Origin: a virus | Length of the DNA: 20,114 bases | Reading direction: 5' to 3' (one strand) | Virus record (IMG/VR): IMGVR_UViG_3300044765_000108 | Span: 1 to 20,114 of that record | In this document: positions 7,368-13,715 of the stretch, piece after piece | Position numbering within the stretch: the first letter of the stretch is position 1 | Layout of the letters: each line of letters opens with the position of its first letter | Position numbers and translations under genes: made by a program | Notes under the pieces: generated by a model | What the model saw: the letters and a program-made list of their open reading frames with translations, nothing else | Told to the model about the DNA's origin: nothing | Database searches by the model: none

Positions 7368-7577
7368 CTATGTGCATGGTTTGTCCCCCTTCAGTTTCAA
7401 CAATGCTTCGCGAATCTTCGGATCGTCGCCCCAGCGCATCGATTTCTCGCGATAGACGAGCTGCGGCGGCGGCACGAATCCCTTCGGCAACTTCTCCGCG
7501 GCGCGCTCCGTTGGCGTCAGCACATCAGCGCTGTGACACGCCGCATCAGCGCGAAGAACGTTGTGGGCTTTCAGCAC
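7368..7577 (-). CDS. Small hypothetical phage protein, 69 aa
   Basis: The start is GTG 7577 with GAGGAG seven bases upstream, so it begins inside the preceding Cys/His-rich gene. The product is MLKAHNVLRADAACHSADVL, then a Pro-rich middle (KGFVPPPQLVYREK), then a charged helix (DDPKIREALLKLKGDK). No family is recognised. It ends just before the Q-like gene and belongs to the same leftward transcript. Confidence 0.65.
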   Translation of the reverse strand: MLKAHNVLRADAACHSADVLTPTERAAEKLPKGFVPPPQLVYREKSMRWGDDPKIREALLKLKGDKPCT

Positions 7578-7722
7578 GCTCGCGCTCCTCGTGGTCGTTG
7601 CAGACGTGCTTCTCGGTCGGATACCAGTAGCCGTGTCGCGCTTCGTGCATGCAGCGGCCCATGCCGGCGGGTGGGTTGATGGCGTCGGGTTGGAAGTGGC
7701 GGCAGTGGATGCAGGTGATCAT
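7546..7722 (-). CDS. Cys/His-rich small protein, 58 aa, probable zinc binder
   Basis: Hand translation from ATG 7722 gives 58 residues: MITCIHCRHFQPD, then GMGRCMHEARHGYWYP, then HVCNDHEERERAESPQ. The CxxCxxF ... C ... C/H spacing is a compact metal-binding pattern often seen in small phage proteins. The ATG overlaps the preceding stop as ATGA. The 3' end overlaps the next gene by 32 bases in another frame. The function is unknown. Confidence 0.75.
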   Translation of the reverse strand: MITCIHCRHFQPDAINPPAGMGRCMHEARHGYWYPTEKHVCNDHEERERAESPQRSSR

Positions 7723-7898
7723 GTCGCGTCATCCTCAAACCACGGCCGCACCTGGGCGTAAATGGCTTTGAGCTGTTCGAAGTTAATGCAGATATCAACC
7801 TCGCCAAGCCGGACAGTGAACATGTCACCGCCGGGCGCGTCTTCTGCCATTTCCAGCACCATGTCAACAGCCTTGTCGGAAATGTCGATGGTGATCAC
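7719..7898 (-). CDS. Small hypothetical protein, 59 aa
   Basis: The longer open frame to 7973 is an overlap with the RuvC-like gene. The likely start is GTG 7898, which overlaps that gene's stop as GTGA and has AAGGGGG four bases upstream. The product begins (V)ITIDISDKAVDMVLEMAED, contains a FTVRLGEVDICINFEQL segment and ends WFEDDAT. It is acidic, probably a small alpha/beta fold, and not recognised. Confidence 0.7.
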   Translation of the reverse strand: MITIDISDKAVDMVLEMAEDAPGGDMFTVRLGEVDICINFEQLKAIYAQVRPWFEDDAT

Positions 7899-8473
7899 GC
7901 CGCCCCCTTGAACAAGTCCGGCGCAACACGCGTTCCAGCAATCGGCCCGAAGTTCTCCGTATCCCATGCCCACCGCGCTATCAGCAGCGCATCGGCGCGA
8001 CCGTTATCCTTCTTGCGCTGCAAGCAAGTCGCAACATCCACGAAGCGCTCAACGCAATATTGCCGTGCCACATCCTTCTCAGTGCCGATGAGTCCGAAGT
8101 GCTTCTTCCACACCTGTGGCCTGACTTCGCACCAGCGAATATTCAGCGAACCCAGTACGCCCTTCACGATGCCATAGCCTTCACCAGCACGCTGATCAAG
8201 TCCACGCGCATTCGTCGGCCTGGTGGCGATCAGCTCCAAGCATGCCGAGAAGAACGCTCCGCGATGCTTCTGCATGACGCCGCGCAACTGCGCAGCGAGT
8301 GCGAAGGGATCGACCTCGTTGCCGCCGCCAGTTCGATCGTAAATCGGCATGTCCACGAACTCGCAAGGCTCACCATCGGCGAGCACTACGATGGCTCCCG
8401 AGATGCCAGGATCTACGCCGAAGGTGATGCGGAACGCCTCAGTTTGTGCGCGCGCGATGTGGGCGGGATTCAT
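7895..8473 (-). CDS. RuvC/RNase H-fold nuclease (Holliday junction resolvase-like)
   Basis: The 192-aa protein begins with the RuvC-type first strand FGVDPGISGAIVVL (Asp21). It has a second acidic strand, ACLELIATRP, and a C-terminal helix, KKDNGRADALLIARWAWD, carrying the last acidic residues. This three-part acidic pattern defines RuvC-like resolvases, which resolve branched DNA before packaging. In many phages they stand near the Q gene, as here (lambda Rap and RusA play this part). The start overlaps the previous gene as ATGA. Confidence 0.88.
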   Translation of the reverse strand: MNPAHIARAQTEAFRITFGVDPGISGAIVVLADGEPCEFVDMPIYDRTGGGNEVDPFALAAQLRGVMQKHRGAFFSACLELIATRPTNARGLDQRAGEGYGIVKGVLGSLNIRWCEVRPQVWKKHFGLIGTEKDVARQYCVERFVDVATCLQRKKDNGRADALLIARWAWDTENFGPIAGTRVAPDLFKGAA

Positions 8474-8970
8474 GCTTCCTCCTGCTTCGGATTGCGCCTG
8501 TGATACTTGCTCTGAGATTCATCGCAATTCGTCGGCTTGATGCCGTGCTGGTCAGTGCAGCGTGAGCATCTCCATGTAGGGTCATGCAAGGTAGGCGTGC
8601 CGTCGTAGTCGTAACTCCAGTCCTGGGACCACGAAACGCCAGGGCCATTCTCGCAAACGAAGCAACCACACTTGTCGCAGCGAGCTTGCCAAACCGCCCG
8701 CCATCCACGCGGAGGCTTACTGTCGTCAGTGGCTACATCGTTCATCCAGTCCTCGAAGGACTGACATTCCACAAGCTCGAACAGCTGCTTCGGATACCTT
8801 CCGCTGCTCATCCCGTTCTGCCTCACCTCGCCGCGATCGCACAGGATGCTCAGCGAATTGCGGATGACGTTCTCGTCGCTGCCGACGGTATCGGCGAGTT
8901 CGCGTACGGTCATGGCGCGACGCTTCAGGCAGCGGGTGAGGATGGATTGAAGCGGGTGACTGCGGTTCAT
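8470..8970 (-). CDS. Winged-helix plus zinc-ribbon hypothetical protein, 166 aa
   Basis: Residues ~1-65 look like a winged helix: LTRCLKRRAMTVRELADTVG, then VIRNSLSILCDRGEVRQNG, then a GRYPKQLFEL wing. The C-terminal half has two Cys pairs, CDKCGCFVC and CSRC, around a Trp/Asp-rich loop (SWSQDWSYDYDGT), which could hold a zinc ion. This suggests a nucleic-acid-binding regulator. No named family is recognised. It is coupled to both neighbours by ATGA overlaps. Confidence 0.75.
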   Translation of the reverse strand: MNRSHPLQSILTRCLKRRAMTVRELADTVGSDENVIRNSLSILCDRGEVRQNGMSSGRYPKQLFELVECQSFEDWMNDVATDDSKPPRGWRAVWQARCDKCGCFVCENGPGVSWSQDWSYDYDGTPTLHDPTWRCSRCTDQHGIKPTNCDESQSKYHRRNPKQEEA

Positions 8971-9242
8971 GCCGCTCTCCTCTGCATCATTCGCGCGGAG
9001 CTCGCGTCACCAACACACTGAAGCGTGCGCTGACGACGAATCTCGTCGTGGTCGTAGGGGATGCACAGAACATCGATCGCCTTGCGCACCAACCGGTAGG
9101 CCGTCGCCCTGCTCAAGCCGAACTGTTCCATCGCGTTTGCGGCGGCGTCGCGGATGATGAAGTGCGGATCGCTTCGTTGTGCCCGCTGGACAAGCAGCAG
9201 CACGCGCATGGCCAGTTCGCCGCCGTTGAAGTCACGCTCCAT
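8967..9242 (-). CDS. Small HTH-like protein, 91 aa
   Basis: The start is ATG 9242, because GGAGG stands five bases upstream; the open frame extends four codons further. The segment IIRDAAANAMEQFGLSRATA followed by YRLVRKAIDVLCIP reads like a helix-turn-helix with a recognition helix at SRATAYRLV. The C-terminus is basic. The gene overlaps the 3' end of the upstream gene and the start of the next, within the leftward early operon. A DNA-binding regulatory role is inferred. Confidence 0.7.
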   Translation of the reverse strand: MERDFNGGELAMRVLLLVQRAQRSDPHFIIRDAAANAMEQFGLSRATAYRLVRKAIDVLCIPYDHDEIRRQRTLQCVGDASSARMMQRRAA

Positions 9243-9630
9243 GTTCGCCTCCATGCCCTGCTTCGTCTTCCGACTCCTCGCGATCCCAGCCCATGCGCTG
9301 CTTGAAGCTGTCGAGCATGCCGAGCACGCGCTCGCGCTGGTCGTCGTTTGTGAGCAACGGCGGCTGCCGTTCCGGTTGCGGTGCTGGCAGGCAATCCAGA
9401 AATTGCCGCGGTGTTGGCCATTGCGTGCATTCGCCCATCAGCGTTGCGAAGGCGTCGCGGAATCGCGGTTGATCCTGCGCTTGGTTGAACACGCGGTTGT
9501 GCGTGATGACCTCGTGCCAGGTGCCTGCGGTGAGCTGGAGCAATTCACCCGCCGGCTGTCGATCCAAGCCGAGGCAGACCAGCTTCTGCAGGCCCGTCAA
9601 GATTTCGTCCATCACCCAATCGGTTTTCAC
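9232..9630 (-). CDS. Hypothetical phage protein next to the replication gene, 132 aa
   Basis: The start is GTG 9630 with GGAGG about nine bases upstream. The gene overlaps the 3' end of the DUF1376 gene by 86 bases. The product is mostly helical: WVMDEILTGLQKLVCLGLDR near the start, then WHEVITHNRVFNQAQ, and TPRQFLDCLP in the centre. The tail is acidic and His/Gly-rich. Its position after a replication initiator-like gene would suit a helicase loader or accessory protein (lambda P position), but no ATPase or loader motif is visible, so no function is assigned. Confidence 0.75.
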   Translation of the reverse strand: MKTDWVMDEILTGLQKLVCLGLDRQPAGELLQLTAGTWHEVITHNRVFNQAQDQPRFRDAFATLMGECTQWPTPRQFLDCLPAPQPERQPPLLTNDDQRERVLGMLDSFKQRMGWDREESEDEAGHGGEHGA

Positions 9631-10420
9631 TTTTCATCGCCTCCAACGCCTGAACTGCCATGCCGGTTTTGCTGATCTGCATCGCTCGAGCTGGTGGTGG
9701 TCCGGTGCTGACCGTCTTCGCACCCTCGGCATGCCGGCTCCGTGCTGTCGCGATGGCATAGGCGAACGGGTTGGCCTTGCCTGGAGCTTCGGCGTAGGTG
9801 TCGCGGATCGCTTCCGGTGTCACACCCTCAGCGAGCGCTGCGAGGAGGTCCGGATGGCTTGCGTTGACCCTTGCGCAACCGGCCTGCCGGAGGAGCAAGC
9901 ACGCGCGCCCTGCGTCGGTCCCGGCCTGGGTAGGGATCTCTGTGCGTGCCTCAAGCTGTTGCTCTTGATGGTGTATGGCGTGTGGCGTGTGGAGAGCTTC
10001 ACCAGACTGGGTAGCCCGCTGGGTTTCTTCTGGGTTACCCCCCAGATAACCCACTGGGTTACCGGATGGGTTACCCGGTGGGTTACCGGCTGGGTTCGGT
10101 TTGCGGCCACCTTTCGAGCCGTTTTGCTGGGCGATCTGGATGCGCCGCTGAGCCTTGGCGATCTCCGCATCTACCCGATTTTTATGGCGAAATCCGTCGT
10201 CAGCGATCGGGAAGAACTCCTCGGCAACCTTGCGTGTTGCCGCTTTGTCGGCCGCTGAAATCGCGCTCGTAATCACGTACAGCTTTTTGAGGTCTGCGGG
10301 CAGCGGCTTTTCTTCGCTGTAATACGCGATTAAAAGCTTCAAATATGCCCCGTGTTCCGTGAGGTTTAGCGACGTCGTATCACGCAGGTAGTCGCCCGGA
10401 TAGAACTCGAAGTAGTTCAT
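9545..10420 (-). CDS. DUF1376 (YdaU-like) replication-associated protein
   Basis: The N-terminal ~90 residues are a typical DUF1376 domain: MNYFEFYPGDYLRDTTSLNL, then HGAYLKLLIAYYSEEKPLP, then a later FRHKNRVDAEI. DUF1376 proteins are common in phage replication blocks and combine a winged-helix-like N-terminus with variable C-termini. Residues ~105-140 are a tetrapeptide repeat of the type GNPxGNPx, encoded by a 12-bp DNA array. The C-terminal half contains a helical domain (HPDLLAALAEGVTPEAIRDT, then GKANPFAYAIATAR) seen in replication initiator-like proteins. It is 291 aa and coupled by ATGA to the PP-loop gene before it. It probably acts at the phage origin, in the place of lambda O. Confidence 0.82.
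   Translation of the reverse strand: MNYFEFYPGDYLRDTTSLNLTEHGAYLKLLIAYYSEEKPLPADLKKLYVITSAISAADKAATRKVAEEFFPIADDGFRHKNRVDAEIAKAQRRIQIAQQNGSKGGRKPNPAGNPPGNPSGNPVGYLGGNPEETQRATQSGEALHTPHAIHHQEQQLEARTEIPTQAGTDAGRACLLLRQAGCARVNASHPDLLAALAEGVTPEAIRDTYAEAPGKANPFAYAIATARSRHAEGAKTVSTGPPPARAMQISKTGMAVQALEAMKSENRLGDGRNLDGPAEAGLPRLGSTAGG
10008..10099. repeat. 12-bp period TGGGTTACC array inside the DUF1376 gene; candidate replication origin
   Basis: On the plus strand exact TGGGTTACC copies start at 10031, 10055, 10067 and 10079. Degenerate copies start at 10008 (TGGGTAGCC), 10020 (TGGGTTTCT) and 10091 (TGGGTTCGG), mostly 12 bases apart. An inverted GATAACCCA copy lies at 10045-10053. The array encodes the GNPx repeat of the protein. 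Iterons inside the initiator gene are the arrangement of the lambda origin in gene O, which makes this a candidate origin. It may equally be only a coding repeat. Confidence 0.6.
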
Positions 10421-11358
10421 GCGGCACGCTCACACAAGCCTAGATCGGACGTGCAACCACCGCCGGCCTGCTGGTCGAAAAACATGGCGTATTGCCGACC
10501 ACCACGAACGGTCTTGCTCCACTCGACCAGGGTGCGGATGCGTGAGTACGTATCCGGCCGGTCCACGTCTGTGGGGTCGGTGACTGCCGGAAAGAACGTG
10601 GCCGACCGCCACTTATTGCTAGCCGACACGATGGCCTCCCAGCGCTCAATACGGTCGATGTGATCTGGGAACTGCGCCGCAATCATTCGAAGCTCGCTCT
10701 TGCGGCAGTTGATGCAAGGCATACACCCAACCCTACCCATGCCCATGGTGTACAGCGGATTGCGCTCGATCCTGTGCCGCTTGTGGATCTCCCAGACTTG
10801 ATCAATCGACCAGCGGAAGATCGGGCGCCATACCATCGAGCCACTCTCGTGGTGGTTGTATCGAGGCTGCCGTGCCCGATTGCGGCTTTCTGCAGCGCGA
10901 ATGCCAAGCCATTGCAGGACAGGCCCCTCGCGAAGCATTGGGCCGACCACCTGTGTTGTGATGGGAATTTCTTTCAACTCCCCGGTACAGAACTGGGCCA
11001 TGCGCGACGGGAATCGGCCCTTGCTTATGCATAGGTCCAGGTACGGGTTCCCGGTGGGTTCGTGGAGCGCAGCCGCTTCCTGCACGATGGCGTCAGGGAT
11101 GCCCTGCTTAGGCCATTCGCGCAAAACGTATTCGCGATGCCTGACGAGGTCTGCAGTGAAGTCTGCGCGTACGACTTCGACCCTGGGGCCACCTGTCCGT
11201 TCATGGAGCCGTGCGACGTACTCGTATGTCAGCTCGTGCTCGTTACCCGTGTCGGCAAACACTGCGCGGAACGGTCGGCCGGACTCCAGCGCGAGCAAAT
11301 ATGTCGCTGTGGAGTCTTTACCGCCGCTTACACTGACAAGATGTTGAATTGGTCTCAT
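10417..11358 (-). CDS. PP-loop ATPase of the PAPS reductase/DndC type
   Basis: The start is ATG 11358 (ATGA overlap with the gene before); the open frame runs eight codons further back. The 313-aa product has the PP-loop SGGKDST (residues 11-17) and FADTGNEHELTYEYV, the second strand typical of PAPS reductase and DndC-like enzymes. Cys-rich motifs follow: FCTGELKEIP, GCMPCINCRKSEL, and a C-terminal CTSDLGLC. The three Cys groups could hold an iron-sulfur cluster. Family members activate a substrate by adenylation, for example in sulfur transfer to DNA or tRNA. It is directly coupled to the Mom-like gene, which suggests a joint role in DNA or nucleotide modification; that part is inference. 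Confidence 0.85.
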   Translation of the reverse strand: MRPIQHLVSVSGGKDSTATYLLALESGRPFRAVFADTGNEHELTYEYVARLHERTGGPRVEVVRADFTADLVRHREYVLREWPKQGIPDAIVQEAAALHEPTGNPYLDLCISKGRFPSRMAQFCTGELKEIPITTQVVGPMLREGPVLQWLGIRAAESRNRARQPRYNHHESGSMVWRPIFRWSIDQVWEIHKRHRIERNPLYTMGMGRVGCMPCINCRKSELRMIAAQFPDHIDRIERWEAIVSASNKWRSATFFPAVTDPTDVDRPDTYSRIRTLVEWSKTVRGGRQYAMFFDQQAGGGCTSDLGLCERAA

Positions 11359-11837
11359 GCCGCCACCGCCGATGATGGCCATACCCAGATGTAGCGATTG
11401 CGCCCTTGCCGGCTGGTGCGCCGGTCAAATGTCCCGCGCGCATATGCCGCGCGCTTCCAGCCGTCGAAGCGGTAGGTATTGCCGGTGTGGATATCCGCGT
11501 CCTGGTAGCTGATAGCCGTCGCCATGCCAGTCCCGGGCAACACTAGTTCGCGCCATAGGCGCAGCACCACGCGGCATGCCCATGGCTCGGCGGCACAAAG
11601 CCGGCTTAGTTCCACGGTGTTCTCACGCGTCAGATGCGACAACCCACCACCAACATGCGGAGCGATAAGCGAAGACGTTGTTGCCACCCCCACGGGCTTT
11701 CCGTGCACGAATAGCGCATGGCATTGCAGCGCGCCGCTGTTGCCGCGAAGCAATGGCCCCATCTTGTGGCCCCAAGCAGCGAGCAGTTCGTTAGCCGTCG
11801 CGAGGTCGATGTTGTCGAAGCTGGCCAGCGGGAACAT
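11355..11837 (-). CDS. Mom-like GNAT-fold DNA modification protein
   Basis: The start is ATG 11837, sharing one base with the preceding stop (TGATG); the longer frame to 11903 is overlap. The 160-aa product carries the features of the Mom group of GNAT proteins: ELSRLCAAEPWACRVVLRLW (from residue 76) and ISYQDADIHTGNTYRFDGW (109-127), where Mom proteins have a 'sYaD...ghxGxiYqa.nw' pattern. Phage Mu Mom converts adenine in phage DNA to N6-carbamoylmethyladenine, shielding it from restriction. The family match is by recalled pattern. The C-terminal end is basic and aromatic (RRTSRQGRNRYIWVWP). Confidence 0.72.
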   Translation of the reverse strand: MFPLASFDNIDLATANELLAAWGHKMGPLLRGNSGALQCHALFVHGKPVGVATTSSLIAPHVGGGLSHLTRENTVELSRLCAAEPWACRVVLRLWRELVLPGTGMATAISYQDADIHTGNTYRFDGWKRAAYARGTFDRRTSRQGRNRYIWVWPSSAVAA

Positions 11838-12190
11838 CACGCCACCAACCTCTCCGCTTGCACCGGCCAAAGGGTTTGCATCTGGCTTCCCAGCACGCGG
11901 CATTGCCGAATGGGCCCGAACACCACCCTCCCGCTCATGCGCATGTCACCGGTACGGCGATCGATCTGCACATGCGTCAGCCCGGTGTATTGCGTCAGCT
12001 CGCCGGCGGTGCAGCCGGGATGCGCATAGATCGCGGCGATGATTCGCTCGAGCTGCGTCTGACGCTTGCCGGTGCTGGTGATCTGCTCGGCGGCCAGGTG
12101 CGACGACACCGGATCGTTTGCTCGAGCAGCCGGCGTTTCGATGCGGCGCACTGGCGGCACTCGCCCGAAGTTGAAAGCTTCCTGGTTCAT
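11837..12190 (-). CDS. Small winged-helix protein, 117 aa
   Basis: ATG 12190 is chosen because it overlaps the stop of the 47-aa gene (TGATG) and GAGG precedes it; the frame extends to 12277 without support. The N-terminal third is a disordered Pro/Arg linker (VPPVRRIETPAARANDPVSS). The rest reads as a winged helix: TQLERIIAAIYAHPGCTAGE, LTQYTGLTHVQIDRRTGDM, then a strand VVFGPIRQC. DivIVA-free, enzyme-free proteins of this layout are common in phage early operons as DNA-binding factors. No exact family is recognised. Confidence 0.75.
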   Translation of the reverse strand: MNQEAFNFGRVPPVRRIETPAARANDPVSSHLAAEQITSTGKRQTQLERIIAAIYAHPGCTAGELTQYTGLTHVQIDRRTGDMRMSGRVVFGPIRQCRVLGSQMQTLWPVQAERLVA

Positions 12191-12333
12191 CAGTGAGCCT
12201 CGACAAGTTTTAGTAGACGTCCGCCGTGTTCGCGGCGGTATGCCCTCGCCTCTTTCCGCCCATGAAAAGCTTTCCACTGCCGCGGCCCGACACGCACGAC
12301 CCAGCAGTACACAGCGCCCTCAGTCGGCTTCAT
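12190..12333 (-). CDS. 47-aa basic protein
   Basis: Hand translation from ATG 12333 gives MKPTEGAVYCWVVRVGPRQW, then KAFHGRKEARAYRREHGGR and a short tail. GAGAGG stands seven bases upstream. The start overlaps the end of the previous 41-aa gene and the stop shares a base with the next start. It is strongly basic with aromatic residues, compatible with nucleic-acid binding. The function is not known. Confidence 0.7.
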   Translation of the reverse strand: MKPTEGAVYCWVVRVGPRQWKAFHGRKEARAYRREHGGRLLKLVEAH

Positions 12334-12445
12334 GGCTGAACCTCTCAAGTTCCTGGACGATGGCCGCCCACAGCTCGCGCTCGGTGATATCGAAGCCGGG
12401 ATTGACTTCTTCCTGCAGGGCGAAGGCGGAATAGATGCGGGTCAT
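12320..12445 (-). CDS. 41-aa acidic protein
   Basis: Hand translation from ATG 12445 gives MTRIYSAFALQEEVNPGFDI, then TERELWAAIVQELERFSHEAD. GGAGG lies eight bases upstream, and the ATG overlaps the preceding stop as ATGA. It is an acidic helical micro-protein with no recognised family. Confidence 0.7.
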   Translation of the reverse strand: MTRIYSAFALQEEVNPGFDITERELWAAIVQELERFSHEAD

Positions 12446-12636
12446 GCGGCGAGCCTCCGGCGCGCGCGTGCCGCGGTAGCCGTGCGCTCATATCCATCCT
12501 TCACTGCTCGGCCGACGCTCCAGCCTTTCATCCATGCTTCGCGCAGCTGGCCTATCTGGTGCGGGCACGCGCGTTGTTGCTTCCCTGCCTTGGCGGCTAC
12601 ATTTCCTTCGGACCAGGCGAGCAGGAGATATTTCAT
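12442..12636 (-). CDS. 64-aa basic protein
   Basis: The product starts MKYLLLAWSEGNVAAKAGKQ and continues with the helical segment QIGQLREAWMKGWSVGRAVK and an Arg/Ala-rich tail. Both ends overlap neighbours by ATGA. It is basic and may bind nucleic acid. No family is recognised. Confidence 0.7.
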   Translation of the reverse strand: MKYLLLAWSEGNVAAKAGKQQRACPHQIGQLREAWMKGWSVGRAVKDGYERTATAARARRRLAA

Positions 12637-13070
12637 GCGACCTTCCCGTGCAGCGCTTCGATGAGGACACGGTTCTTCACGCGCTCTGCTTCGAGCGCTT
12701 CGTTCGCAACACGCAGCGCGCGTTCGGTTTCGGTTTCGAGCTTGCGCAGGCTCGCCGGGTCGTAGCCGCGGGAATGCGCGAGCCAGATCAGCGGCGCTTC
12801 GTTGCCGCAGAGATCCATCAGCGCTGGCAGCTTGTCGACGGGGAAATGCGCTTCGCCGCGGTGAATGCGCGTCCAGTGGCTGGCATCAATGCCCAGCGCG
12901 CTATAGACCTGCTTGTCACCCTCGAAACCACCGAGCGAGATGCACAGCTTGATCGCGGCCAGGAGCGTCGGTTGCGCGATCACAAGCGATGCATCAAGGG
13001 CCTGCGGAGCCCGCGCCAACTTGAGCGGTATCTGAGGTGCGTCCACCGAATGCAAAAGATTGGACTTCAT
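12633..13070 (-). CDS. DNA-binding protein in the cII position
   Basis: The 145-aa product contains a probable helix-turn-helix: GDKQVYSALGIDASHWTRIHRGEAHFP, where ASHWTRIHRG looks like the recognition helix. It is followed by VDKLPALMDLCGNEAPLIWL and a C-terminal coiled-coil-like helix with ETETERALRVANEALEAERV. This layout is frequent in temperate phages of Burkholderia and Xanthomonas relatives, next to cro. By position it corresponds to lambda CII, but whether it activates lysogeny is unknown. It overlaps the next gene by ATGA. Confidence 0.75.
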   Translation of the reverse strand: MKSNLLHSVDAPQIPLKLARAPQALDASLVIAQPTLLAAIKLCISLGGFEGDKQVYSALGIDASHWTRIHRGEAHFPVDKLPALMDLCGNEAPLIWLAHSRGYDPASLRKLETETERALRVANEALEAERVKNRVLIEALHGKVA

Positions 13071-13184
13071 TGGACGGTCCTCCGTGACGTAAAAAAATAT
13101 CCATGGCGATCAAGCGAAAAGGCGGATTCCTCCCGGTGGTAGGCTGGCGTTGCGACACGACCAACCACCACACAGGAGGAATCC
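13071..13184. promoter_or_regulatory. Divergent intergenic region with a hairpin that can cover a ribosome binding site
   Basis: Plus-strand GGATTCCTCC (13124-13133) and GGAGGAATCC (13175-13184) are perfect 10-bp arms. A second pair, GGTGGT (13135-13140) and ACCACC (13164-13169), continues the stem. The right arm is exactly the Shine-Dalgarno sequence of the gene starting at 13185, so the folded RNA would block its translation. TTGGAC occurs twice (13060-13065, 13070-13075) with an A/T-rich block at 13090-13100 as weak candidate promoter elements for rightward transcription. Confidence 0.7.
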
Positions 13185-13460
13185 ATGGAACAAGAGGAGC
13201 TGGCGAGCGTCCTATCGAAGGCGCTTGCATGGATCAGCGCGACGCAGCCGCTCATCGAGGCGCTGGTCATGAGTCACCCCGATCCGACACGACTGCGCGA
13301 CGCATGGCATGCGCAATTGCCGCAGCAAGTCGAAGACGAAATGGGTACACCGCCGTTCGAGGTGAACGAGTACTGCGAGCGCTATATCGAATCCCTTTCA
13401 GGGATTTCGAATCTGATCGACGCCGCGGCGCGTCGCCATACCGGCGGGGGTTCCAAGTAG
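13185..13460 (+). CDS. 91-aa hypothetical protein, antisense inside the early operon
   Basis: ATG 13185 has an almost ideal ribosome binding site (AGGAGGAATCC). The 91-aa acidic product starts MEQEELASVLSKALAWISAT, has the central segments LVMSHPDPTRLRDAWHAQL and PPFEVNEYCERYIESLSG, and ends RRHTGGGSK. It is helical with no membrane span. It is encoded against the direction of the cro-like and cII-position genes and lies between them. It may act in lysogeny or as a moron. No function is recognised. Its ribosome binding site is part of a long hairpin. Confidence 0.8.
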   Translation: MEQEELASVLSKALAWISATQPLIEALVMSHPDPTRLRDAWHAQLPQQVEDEMGTPPFEVNEYCERYIESLSGISNLIDAAARRHTGGGSK

Positions 13461-13486
13461 CGAGTGCGGACAGGCGGCCGGTCATC

Positions 13487-13708
13487 TCACGCAGCCTCCC
13501 TTTTTGCCGAGGCCAGCAAGTCGACGATCGTCACTTCGCCGAGAGTTACGCCGACGATCGCTTCCCAGTGCTCGGGGTCGATGCGTCGAGCGCCACTGAT
13601 CCAGTGACGAACGGCCGGCGCCTGAACACCGCAGGCCTTGGCGATCTTGCCAATAGCTTTGCCGCGTTCCCCAAGGGGATGTTTAGAAACCCATTCGCGT
13701 ATGTTCAT
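13487..13708 (-). CDS. Cro-like transcription regulator
   Basis: ATG 13708 gives a 73-aa protein, MNIREWVSKHPLGERGKAIG, with a Cro-type helix-turn-helix: AIGKIAKACGVQAPAVRHWISG, then RRIDPEHWEAIVGV. The size and divergent position to the repressor gene fit Cro. There is no strong ribosome binding site. A promoter candidate on the minus strand (-35 TTGTAT 13744-13739, 17 bases, -10 TATCCT 13721-13716) would start transcription almost at the ATG, so the mRNA could be leaderless. Operator sites at 13718-13779 overlap this promoter. Confidence 0.82.
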   Translation of the reverse strand: MNIREWVSKHPLGERGKAIGKIAKACGVQAPAVRHWISGARRIDPEHWEAIVGVTLGEVTIVDLLASAKREAA

Positions 13709-13715
13709 GGGCGCG

